Source of the DNA: Roseburia_D yibonii
Lineage (GTDB): Bacteria > Bacillota > Clostridia > Lachnospirales > Lachnospiraceae
Reading direction: 5' to 3'
Assembly: GCF_014297335.1 (NCBI RefSeq)
Contig: NZ_JACOQH010000001.1
Location: 248,001 to 312,000, forward strand
Length of the DNA: 64,000 nucleotides
Every line of letters starts with the position of its first letter. The stretch's first letter is position 1. The translations under genes and the position numbers were made by a program. This document shows positions 48,843-56,117 of this stretch, piece by piece. The notes below the pieces were generated by a model. The model was not told the DNA's origin, searched no databases, and was given only the letters and a program-made list of their open reading frames with translations.

Positions 48843-50170
48843 ATCTGTTCTCCTGATCTCTCTCTTTTTTCTTTCCTGCCAAATTCCTCCGGCTCCAGCC
48901 GAAGCCGCATTGCCCATGGCGGAACCGCGCTCTCGTCATAATCGTCCAAAAACAGGAACGCCGTCTGATAGGCCGGCTTCTTTTTGGGGTAAATTCCTTT
49001 TCCATCCGTAAAATACAAAAGCCCTTTCAGGTTTTTGAAAACGCCCTGCTCCACCAGTTCATTGATATAGGAAAATGCCGGGCGGAAATCGGTTCCGCCT
49101 CCGCCCACGACCGTAAAATCCGTAAGCAGCTGCTTTAGCTCCTCCCTGCTTTTTATTTCCACATCACTTCTCACCTTCTCATCACACTGGATGATGTGCA
49201 TCCTGCACTGCGTAAAAAAGCTGTCCTGCTCACTCAGCACTGCAAACGTTTCCTTTAAAAAGTTCCGGATCAGTTCCCCGCTTGTAGAATAGCTGGTGTC
49301 AAGCACCACGGCAAATTCCTGTATTTTTTTCACTTCCCGGCTCTCTAACGGTTCGATCAGCGGCATGTTCTTATATATATGAAGTCCGTATGTATAATAA
49401 TTCAGATCAAATTCATCGGGATCGCATGTGATTTCCTCCCGCAGCACCGAAAATTTCTGTAAAAAATCCCTGTAACTGCGTCGGCTCTTTCCCGCCCGCA
49501 CCTGTGCCGCAAGCAGCTGTTCTCCCTCTTCCTTTTCTTCTCCACGGCGTTTCTGCTCCAGAGTCATCTGCCTTGCGACTTTGTTCCATTTCTTCTGTGC
49601 CGCTCCTGCCGCCGCGCTTAACTTCTCCTCCTTCGGCCAGTATCTGTGGTCATCTGTATAAAATTCCATCTGCAATGCACGGATATATTCTGCATCTGTT
49701 TCTTCTATTAATATACGGTAAATGACCGCGGCGGAAACTGCCTGTTTCTCCCTTCGCATTTTTTCGTAAAACTGCTGCCTCATGTAACTGAGCGCCCGCC
49801 TGGTACATGGCTTGTCCAGCCTGTCGATCGTGTACTCCACCGCGATATCGCACGCCAGCCCATAAAGTGTCCGTTCAAAATTTCCTCCGATCCAGGGATG
49901 GGAAAAAATGCAGTGCAGTATCGTGTGCAGATACGCGCGGTCCAGATACGCCGGATTTTTGCGAAATACCGAGATCATCCATTCCGGTGCAAAATAAAGC
50001 CTGTTCCCGTCCGTCGCGAACGCGTTTAATTCGGTATCCGGTTTTCGTTCCAATACGGAAAATGCAGGCTGCAGGAAACGCAGATCCACACAGATCTCAT
50101 TTCTCAAAAAATCCAGGATCTTTCCCGCCATGCGGGCTTCCCATTCGCTCTGTGTCTCAATATGCAGCAT
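48839..50170 (-). CDS. VWA-like domain protein (DUF2201-type)
   Basis: A 443-residue protein. The N-terminal 270 residues resemble the metallopeptidase-like part of DUF2201 proteins (LHTILHCIFSHPWIGGNFER contains an HxxxH-type site). The C-terminal part is a VWA domain with MIDAS motif VVLDTSYSTSG, the threonine in VGGGGTDFRPAF and YFTDGKG. It is the partner of the MoxR ATPase, coupled by a four-base overlap. The target of the pair is unknown. Confidence 0.85.
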   Translation of the reverse strand: MLHIETQSEWEARMAGKILDFLRNEICVDLRFLQPAFSVLERKPDTELNAFATDGNRLYFAPEWMISVFRKNPAYLDRAYLHTILHCIFSHPWIGGNFERTLYGLACDIAVEYTIDRLDKPCTRRALSYMRQQFYEKMRREKQAVSAAVIYRILIEETDAEYIRALQMEFYTDDHRYWPKEEKLSAAAGAAQKKWNKVARQMTLEQKRRGEEKEEGEQLLAAQVRAGKSRRSYRDFLQKFSVLREEITCDPDEFDLNYYTYGLHIYKNMPLIEPLESREVKKIQEFAVVLDTSYSTSGELIRNFLKETFAVLSEQDSFFTQCRMHIIQCDEKVRSDVEIKSREELKQLLTDFTVVGGGGTDFRPAFSYINELVEQGVFKNLKGLLYFTDGKGIYPKKKPAYQTAFLFLDDYDESAVPPWAMRLRLEPEEFGRKEKRERSGEQI

Positions 50171-50208
50171 CTCTTTCTCCTTTCCCCGGATTTTTTTCCT
50201 GACATTCC

Positions 50209-51387
50209 TTAAAAATCATCAAATCCGTCAAATGTATAGCGCTCTTTTGTTCTTTCCACATCAAATTCTTTTTTCCACGTTAAAAGGCTCGCCGCACCCT
50301 CTGTCCATGCCGTTTCCGCAGCAAATGCCGCCGCTTCGTTTAACACTCCACCCGCGAGAAATTTCCGCTCGCAGAGAAATTTCAACTGTTCAAGATCCCT
50401 TTCCCGGATCAGTCTTTTGGCAAGAGAAAAGCTGTGCTCCCTGACATACGCTTCATAGAGGTTTTGCTCTGTCCCTTTTAAGTCCACCGGATAAAGCAGC
50501 CTTGCTGCCGCAAGTTGAACCAGCGTATCTTCATTTTCCTCCACACAGGCGCGCGGAAAGATCTTATCGTACTGCGCTGGCTGCACAACACCTTCTGAAA
50601 ATGCCTGTCTCGCCCGGAATCCCTCTCCTTCTATATTCCGTCCAAAGATATGCGCGGGCGCAATCTCATCGTAAAATTCCTGATACTCCGGGTAAAAGAT
50701 CTTTGCCCGGATATTTCCTCCACACAAAAAGGAAACCGTGATATCCCATGAGATCTGGGCGAGGATCTGCTTTAACCCGGTTTTCTCCCGCACATCCGCC
50801 ATCACAATCAGAGCCTTTAGCTTCCGGCAGTTCATAAACGCGTCACTTCCGATCCCGCAAAGATTCTTTCCCACGGTAAGCTCTTTTAGATTTCCGCAAT
50901 TATAAAAAGCCAGACTTCCGATCTTTTTTACAGACTCCGGCAGACGGATCACTTCCGGATAATTCCCGGAAAACGGTGCCAGTCTGCCCTCCGTTTCTTT
51001 TTCATCCACTCCGGCAGAAAAGACGCGCACACCCTCTCCCGGCAGATGCTCCGCCTCCGCAAAACAGTAATCTCCGATCTCGGTAAGCAGACATCCGTCT
51101 ATCCTTTCCGGCAGCACCAGATCCGGCACCTCACAAAAAGCCCGGAGCAGCCTTGCATTTCCATCTTCTGTTTTCTGCCATAAAAAGCGGTATGCTCTCT
51201 CTTCTGTCACCTTTCCAATTTCCTTTCGTTTTGTCTCTCCTGTGTCTTTGACGGCTTCGACAAATTGCGTGGTATGTCCGACCATGCCATACAACTTCCA
51301 CATACAGTTTTTCGATGTTCCCGCAAACTGCCGTGCCGGAGAACGGAGCGCCGTACTCTGCCGGGAAAAAGATCTGATACAACGCAT
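50209..51387 (-). CDS. Leucine-rich-repeat protein of the MoxR-VWA cluster
   Basis: Up to 392 residues. The middle has BspA-like leucine-rich repeats (VIRLPESVKKIGSLAFYNCG, NLKELTVGKNLCGIGSDAF). The C-terminal 150 residues are helical with ankyrin-like character (LAAARLLYPVDLKGTEQNLY, LIRERDLEQLKFLCERKFL). No signal peptide is seen, so it is cytoplasmic. The start is uncertain: the long frame begins at 51387, but a GTG at 51210 (MTEERAYRFLWQ) has AAGGA ten bases ahead and gives 333 residues. A TATAAT-type -10 lies at about 51407 on the minus strand. It heads the three-gene cluster. Confidence 0.75.
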   Translation of the reverse strand: MRCIRSFSRQSTALRSPARQFAGTSKNCMWKLYGMVGHTTQFVEAVKDTGETKRKEIGKVTEERAYRFLWQKTEDGNARLLRAFCEVPDLVLPERIDGCLLTEIGDYCFAEAEHLPGEGVRVFSAGVDEKETEGRLAPFSGNYPEVIRLPESVKKIGSLAFYNCGNLKELTVGKNLCGIGSDAFMNCRKLKALIVMADVREKTGLKQILAQISWDITVSFLCGGNIRAKIFYPEYQEFYDEIAPAHIFGRNIEGEGFRARQAFSEGVVQPAQYDKIFPRACVEENEDTLVQLAAARLLYPVDLKGTEQNLYEAYVREHSFSLAKRLIRERDLEQLKFLCERKFLAGGVLNEAAAFAAETAWTEGAASLLTWKKEFDVERTKERYTFDGFDDF

Positions 51388-51422
51388 TTCGTATTTCTCT
51401 GCCTTTTATTATAAATACTCAC

Positions 51423-51451
51423 TGGACGAATTTCAAGAAAACGGTTACAAT
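51423..51451 (+). promoter_or_regulatory. Promoter of azlCD
   Basis: -35 TGGACG at 51423 and -10 TACAAT at 51446 with 17-base spacing, about 45 bases before the azlC start, which has AAGGAG ahead. Confidence 0.6.
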
Positions 51452-51494
51452 ATCTGTTATGTAAAATTGGTATTACTAAGGAGAATAAAACAAA

Positions 51495-52217
51495 ATGATC
51501 GAATCAAACAAGACCTGGTATCGGAAGGGACTGACCGATGGTGTTCCCATCGCGCTCGGTTACTTTGCCGTGTCTTTTACTCTGGGCATCACCGCGAAAA
51601 ACGCCGGTTTTGCTCCGTTTCAGTCCATGCTGACCAGTATGCTCATCAATGCCTCTGCGGGCGAATTCGCAGGCTTCACGCTGATCGCCGCCGGCGCCGG
51701 CTTTCTCGAGGTTGCTGTCATGGAATTTATCGCCAACGCGAGATATCTGCTCATGTCCTGCGCGCTGAGCCAGAAGCTGTCCCCGGACACGCCGCTTAGG
51801 CACCGGCTGATCCTTGGCTTTTATATCACGGATGAATTTTTCGGGCTTTCGATCGCGCGCCCCGGTTACTTAAATCCCTTCTATACTTATGGGATGATCA
51901 CACTCGGCGGACCGGCATGGGCACTCGGAACTCTGCTCGGATGTATCATGGGAAATGTGCTTCCGGTCAGCATCGTAAACGCGTTGAGTGTCGGACTGTA
52001 TGGTATGTTCCTTGCCATCATCATACCGCCGGCAAGAAAGAACAGGGTGATCGCAGGACTCGTCGTCATCTCCATGGCTGCCAGCTATCTTTTTGAAAAG
52101 CTTCCGGTCGTGCGTGACATTTCATCCGGTATCCGCATCATACTGCTCACCATTCTGATCGCGGGCGCAGCCGCAGTACTTTTCCCGATCAAGGAGGAAT
52201 CTGAACATGAACGCTAA
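51495..52217 (+). CDS. azlC: AzlC family branched-chain amino-acid exporter, large subunit
   Basis: A 240-residue membrane protein with about seven helices. The family start is visible as GLTDGVPIALGYFAVSFTLGI, followed by LTSMLINASAGEFAG and ANARYLLMSCALSQKL. With AzlD it exports branched-chain amino acids and analogues. It overlaps azlD by 11 bases. Confidence 0.94.
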   Translation: MIESNKTWYRKGLTDGVPIALGYFAVSFTLGITAKNAGFAPFQSMLTSMLINASAGEFAGFTLIAAGAGFLEVAVMEFIANARYLLMSCALSQKLSPDTPLRHRLILGFYITDEFFGLSIARPGYLNPFYTYGMITLGGPAWALGTLLGCIMGNVLPVSIVNALSVGLYGMFLAIIIPPARKNRVIAGLVVISMAASYLFEKLPVVRDISSGIRIILLTILIAGAAAVLFPIKEESEHER

Positions 52218-52515
52218 AATATATCTCTACATCGGTATCATGGCACTTGTGACCTATCTGATCCGGGTGCTTCCACTGACACTGATCCGAAAAGAAATAA
52301 AAAACAGGACAATACGCTCCTTTTTGTACTATGTCCCATATGTCACGCTTGCAGTCATGACATTCCCTGCTATTTTGAGCGCCACCGGAAGTATTTACTC
52401 CGCATGGGCAGCGCTTATTGTGGGTGTCCTGCTCGCATTTAAGGGACGCAGCCTGTTTCAGGTCGCTGTATTCTCCTGTATCGTTGTATTCGTTTTAGAA
52501 TTGTTTATCTGCTGA
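52207..52515 (+). CDS. azlD: AzlD family branched-chain amino-acid exporter, small subunit
   Basis: A 102-residue membrane protein with three or four helices (IGIMALVTYLIRVLPLTLI, VPYVTLAVMTFPAILSATGS). It is the required partner of AzlC and overlaps its gene, so the two are co-translated. It converges with the HAD gene, leaving only five bases between stops. Confidence 0.93.
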   Translation: MNAKIYLYIGIMALVTYLIRVLPLTLIRKEIKNRTIRSFLYYVPYVTLAVMTFPAILSATGSIYSAWAALIVGVLLAFKGRSLFQVAVFSCIVVFVLELFIC

Positions 52516-52520
52516 TTCGA

Positions 52521-53180
52521 TCAGCATTTATTTTCCTGTTCGATCACCGGAATGAGACCGTCCAAAGACTTTGCCACCGCAAAAAGCTCTTTTTTCAAGG
52601 TCTCGTCCGGTTCGGTGAGATCCGGTACCATAACCGTCTTTAATCCGGCATCGAGTGCCGCCCGAATCCCATTCGGGGAATCTTCCACGCCCATGCAGTC
52701 GCAGGGCTTTTCTTTTATCTTTTCACAGGCATACAGATAAATGTCCGGCTTTGGCTTGCCATTTGGCACCATGGTCGCACAGACAATATGATCGAACTTG
52801 TCGTAAATTCCGATTTCTTTTAAGTAACGCGCTGCGCGTTCTTCATCTGTCGCGGTTGCCACAGCGGTCTTTATGCCGTGCGCACGCAAAAAATCAAGCA
52901 GGGTATCCACACCCGGTTTTTTTTCGATCCCCTGCTCTTTCAAGACCTGATTCATCAGTTCCTTCCTGCGGTTTCTGACTTTCTCATAATCAAATTCTTT
53001 TCCAAACCGCTCCTGTAACAGAGGTCCCGCGTATTTCGCCGCAAGGCTGCGCAGCTCAAGTCCGTTTTCTCTTGTAAATGGAAATCCCGCTTCTCTTGCT
53101 GCCTGACACCAGCAGCGCACCAGATGTTTCTCTGTATCGATCAGCACGCCGTCCATATCAAATATAACTGCTTTTATCAT
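52521..53180 (-). CDS. HAD superfamily phosphatase/phosphomutase
   Basis: A 219-residue HAD subfamily IA enzyme. Motif I is IFDMDGVLID, with nucleophile and acid aspartates, motif II is in AVATATDEER, motif III near KPDIYLY and motif IV MGVEDSPNGIRAAL. This pattern is shared by beta-phosphoglucomutase-like and sugar-phosphate phosphatases, so the substrate is open. It overlaps the upstream CBS gene by four bases. Confidence 0.9.
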   Translation of the reverse strand: MIKAVIFDMDGVLIDTEKHLVRCWCQAAREAGFPFTRENGLELRSLAAKYAGPLLQERFGKEFDYEKVRNRRKELMNQVLKEQGIEKKPGVDTLLDFLRAHGIKTAVATATDEERAARYLKEIGIYDKFDHIVCATMVPNGKPKPDIYLYACEKIKEKPCDCMGVEDSPNGIRAALDAGLKTVMVPDLTEPDETLKKELFAVAKSLDGLIPVIEQENKC

Positions 53181-53587
53181 TTTTCTTTTTCCCTTTGATC
53201 GTGAAAATATTTGATCACGTCTTTTCTTGTAATGATCCCCATAAAGCTGCCCCTGTCGTCTACGACCGGGACAAAGTTCTGATCCATGACACGGAGCAAA
53301 AGTTCGTCCATCGTCTCATCGATCTTGACCGGCATATTAAAGCCGCTCCGCATGATGTCCGTGATCCGGTACGCCTCCTGGTCATGCATATCCGCTGTTC
53401 CATGCGCTAACATATGCCAGAGAAAATCCCCCTCACTGACAGTTCCTACATATCCGCCGTCACGGTCAATGACCGGAATCGCTGTATAGCCATGTGTATG
53501 CATCTTTTCGAGCCCCTGGCGGATCGTATTGTCATTGTATATATACGCGACCTCACTTTTGGGCCGCAGCAACATTACTATGTTCAT
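53177..53587 (-). CDS. Two-CBS-domain protein
   Basis: A 136-residue regulatory protein with a pair of CBS motifs (YNDNTIRQGLEKMHTHGYTA and VDRDGGYVGTVSEGDFL; then VKIDETMDELLLRVMDQNFV and VVDDRGSFMGIITRKDVIKY). Such Bateman modules bind adenine nucleotides. It is coupled to the HAD enzyme by a four-base overlap and may report energy state to it. Confidence 0.9.
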   Translation of the reverse strand: MNIVMLLRPKSEVAYIYNDNTIRQGLEKMHTHGYTAIPVIDRDGGYVGTVSEGDFLWHMLAHGTADMHDQEAYRITDIMRSGFNMPVKIDETMDELLLRVMDQNFVPVVDDRGSFMGIITRKDVIKYFHDQREKEK

Positions 53588-53613
53588 TGCCTCATCCCTT
53601 AACCCTGTTTTTC

Positions 53614-53763
53614 CTATTCTGCTTTGTCATACTGCATGACAAGCGCTTCAATGGCAAGATCGATCGTCCGGTCTGCTGTCATATCGTCAAAGCAGACTTC
53701 CAGATTCTGGTTTTTGATCCGGTTTAAAACCTCAAGTGCCTTACTGATCTCTGTCTTTTTCAT
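53614..53763 (-). CDS. Unknown 49-residue protein
   Basis: A small open frame starting MKKTEISKALEVLNRIKNQN and ending LAIEALVMQYDKAE. It looks like a single charged helical protein. An AGCGGGG ribosome-site-like stretch precedes the ATG, and it lies in line between the 88-residue unknown and the CBS gene on the same strand. Function unknown. Confidence 0.55.
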   Translation of the reverse strand: MKKTEISKALEVLNRIKNQNLEVCFDDMTADRTIDLAIEALVMQYDKAE

Positions 53764-53781
53764 GGCGTTTTCCCCGCTTTC

Positions 53782-54048
53782 TTATTTTTCCTCTTCCGGC
53801 AGGATAATCTTGTTTTGCATTTCCTTATCCATACCCTGTATGATCTCTACCGCTTCTTTGCGATGCGCCGGATGCGTCAGTACTACACAGACTTCCTTTG
53901 CGCCGTGATATCTGCTCCGTTTCAGAAACGGTACCTCATCCCACCGTTCCGCATAGGGCACTCTGTGGCGTATCAGTAAAAACATCACTTTTTCCTTTAC
54001 TTTTACGTCTGTGATCCTGCACAGTTCAATGTCTTCTACACGTTCCAT
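53782..54048 (-). CDS. Unknown 88-residue protein
   Basis: A small cytoplasmic protein (VEDIELCRITDVKVKEKVMF, GAKEVCVVLTHPAHRKEAVE) with mixed strand and helix character and no motif I recognise. It is divergent from exodeoxyribonuclease III and heads a row with the 49-residue unknown, the CBS and HAD genes. Confidence 0.65.
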   Translation of the reverse strand: MERVEDIELCRITDVKVKEKVMFLLIRHRVPYAERWDEVPFLKRSRYHGAKEVCVVLTHPAHRKEAVEIIQGMDKEMQNKIILPEEEK

Positions 54049-54101
54049 AATTCATAACCTCCAACATAAATACTATACTACGAAACAGGCTAAAAATCAA
54101 A

Positions 54102-54130
54102 TTGAACAAAGCCGCGTAATCTCTTATAAT
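54102..54130 (+). promoter_or_regulatory. Promoter of exodeoxyribonuclease III
   Basis: -35 TTGAAC at 54102 and a perfect -10 TATAAT at 54125 with 17-base spacing; an AAGGAGG site precedes the ATG. Confidence 0.7.
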
Positions 54131-54167
54131 AGACTTAAAAAAATGAGGCTTTAAATAAGGAGGCACT

Positions 54168-54926
54168 ATGAAATTTATCTCTTGGAATGTAAATGGTCTG
54201 CGCGCATGCACCGGAAAAGGTTTTCTTGATTTCTTCCATGCGATCGATGCGGACATCTTCTGTTTACAGGAAACAAAACTGCAGGAGGGTCAGATCTCCC
54301 TTGACCTGCCCGGATATCACCAGTACTGGAATTACGCCGAAAAAAAAGGCTATTCCGGCACTGCCATATTTGCAAAAGAAGAACCCCTGTCCGTCCGCTA
54401 CGGCATAGGGGTTGATCTGCACGATACCGAGGGGCGTGTGATCACCCTCGAATACCCGGCGTTTTATTTTATCACCTGCTATACGCCAAACTCCCAGAGC
54501 GAGTTAAAACGGCTTTCGTACCGTATGCAGTGGGAAGATGATTTTCTTTCCTATCTGAAAACTCTCGAAAAAGAAAAGCCGGTCATCCTCTGCGGCGATC
54601 TGAATGTCGCGCATCGGGAGATCGACTTGAAAAACCCAAAGACCAACCGGAAAAACGCCGGCTTCACCGATGAAGAACGCGCAAAATTCTCTGCGCTTTT
54701 AGACAGCGGTTTCACCGATACGTTCCGCCATTTTTATCCGGACGCGGAAGGCATTTATTCCTGGTGGTCCTACCGGTTTAAGGCAAGGGAGAAAAATGCC
54801 GGATGGCGGATCGACTACTTCCTTACCTCAAAGTGCCTGGATCCGCACTTAAAGGACGCGAAGATCTTAACCGACATCACCGGCTCTGACCACTGCCCGG
54901 TAGAACTTGATTTCGATCCGTCCTAA
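54168..54926 (+). CDS. xth: Exodeoxyribonuclease III
   Basis: A 252-residue AP endonuclease and 3'-exonuclease of the ExoA/Xth family. The catalytic pieces are SWNVNGLRAC, CLQETKLQ with the metal glutamate, TCYTPNSQ, CGDLNVAHREIDL with Asp and Asn, and TGSDHCPVEL with the general-base histidine. Its end overlaps the converging esterase gene by four bases. Together with endonuclease IV at 14435 the organism has both AP endonuclease families. Confidence 0.95.
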   Translation: MKFISWNVNGLRACTGKGFLDFFHAIDADIFCLQETKLQEGQISLDLPGYHQYWNYAEKKGYSGTAIFAKEEPLSVRYGIGVDLHDTEGRVITLEYPAFYFITCYTPNSQSELKRLSYRMQWEDDFLSYLKTLEKEKPVILCGDLNVAHREIDLKNPKTNRKNAGFTDEERAKFSALLDSGFTDTFRHFYPDAEGIYSWWSYRFKAREKNAGWRIDYFLTSKCLDPHLKDAKILTDITGSDHCPVELDFDPS

Positions 54927-56104
54927 GACAGACGTGCGTGGTCTTTCCACACGGTTTCAAAAAAGTTAAGCATCTCTTCACTCCAGCGTCTGGATGAACA
55001 GCCATAGGCAAGCCCGACTCCATGATCTCCGGTCGGATAAAGCTCGCATAAGTGCGGCACACCTGCTGCCGCAAGCGCTTCATCCAGGCGTTTTGTATTG
55101 CTTGCCGGCACACAGCCGTCGTCCTCATTCGCAAACGCGTAGGTCGGCGGATAATCTGCCGTGACATGCGTCTCCACGGACAGCTTTTCTCTCAGTCCCG
55201 GCTTTTCCTTTGTGTTATTGCGGTAACTGCCCTCATGATATTCCAAGGTAAAACTGATCACCGGATAAAGCAGCGCCACGCCATCCGGACGCGCCGTAAC
55301 TTTCTCATACTGTGCCGCTGCCTCTTTGGATCTTTTCTTCCACTCTTCTAAAATGTTTTCCTTTAATTCTTCGTACAAATACGCTTCACTCGCGCAGAGA
55401 TGTCCGCCTGCCGAAGATCCGACCACAACGATACGCTCCGGATCTATCCCGTATTCTTTCGCGTGAACACGCACATGCATCACCGCAAGCGCCAGATCCA
55501 TCTGGGACTGCGGATAGCAGTTCGGCGCGATCCTGTAGTTTAAAAGAAACGCTTTATAGCCTCCATCACGCTCCATGCGCTGCGCAAGCTGGATCCCCTC
55601 CGAATACATGGATAACATCTCATATGCTCCGCCCGGGCACAGAATGACCGCAGGTCTCTTTTCCGTAACATCTTTTGTTTCCTGCGCTGCCGCTTCCGAA
55701 GGATACGGCGGCACGGAAGCTTCTCCCGCTGTATGCGCAAATGCCATATTGTCCACAGCCGGATTTCCGGTAAACAGCCACACACCTTCCGCGCAGTTTA
55801 AATCCGCGTCCGGTATCCCGTCCTTCCAGCCGGCTGTCGCACCGTCTTTTTCCCAGAGCGGCACAAACATAAAGTTTTTCTTTTCCGCCGCCATCTCTAA
55901 GAGATTGGCACTTTCCACCAGCGCCTCCGAGAGGAACGGCTGTCCCCACTCCATCGTATCCTCTTCTTTTATCTTCGCCATGGTATCGCTGTAATGTTCT
56001 TCCTGTATCCGTGAGATCCAGCAGGATGGAAAGAGATTGCCCAGTGCCCGCCCGATCGGCTCTTTTCCTTTTATTTCTTCAAAGGTATGATCCTCTGTAA
56101 ACAT
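54923..56104 (-). CDS. Alpha/beta hydrolase, acetyl-esterase-like
   Basis: A 393-residue hydrolase. An N-terminal 130-residue region precedes the catalytic domain, which has PAVILCPGGAYEMLS as oxyanion loop, VVVGSSAGGHLCAS with the nucleophile serine, a later aspartate (NEDDGCVP) and the histidine in GDHGVGLA. This arrangement resembles BD-FAE/xylan-esterase-type enzymes. The N-terminal part contains a short domain around NLFPSCWISRIQEEHYSD that I do not recognise. The ATG at 56104 has GGGG ahead and is preferred to one inside the upstream gene. Confidence 0.82.
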   Translation of the reverse strand: MFTEDHTFEEIKGKEPIGRALGNLFPSCWISRIQEEHYSDTMAKIKEEDTMEWGQPFLSEALVESANLLEMAAEKKNFMFVPLWEKDGATAGWKDGIPDADLNCAEGVWLFTGNPAVDNMAFAHTAGEASVPPYPSEAAAQETKDVTEKRPAVILCPGGAYEMLSMYSEGIQLAQRMERDGGYKAFLLNYRIAPNCYPQSQMDLALAVMHVRVHAKEYGIDPERIVVVGSSAGGHLCASEAYLYEELKENILEEWKKRSKEAAAQYEKVTARPDGVALLYPVISFTLEYHEGSYRNNTKEKPGLREKLSVETHVTADYPPTYAFANEDDGCVPASNTKRLDEALAAAGVPHLCELYPTGDHGVGLAYGCSSRRWSEEMLNFFETVWKDHARLS

Positions 56105-56117
56105 ATGTTTTCCCCTT

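Noticed and set aside
51207..51422. Alternative frames over the 5' end of the leucine-rich-repeat gene
   Set aside because: All three frames are open here, but only one continues into the LRR domain.
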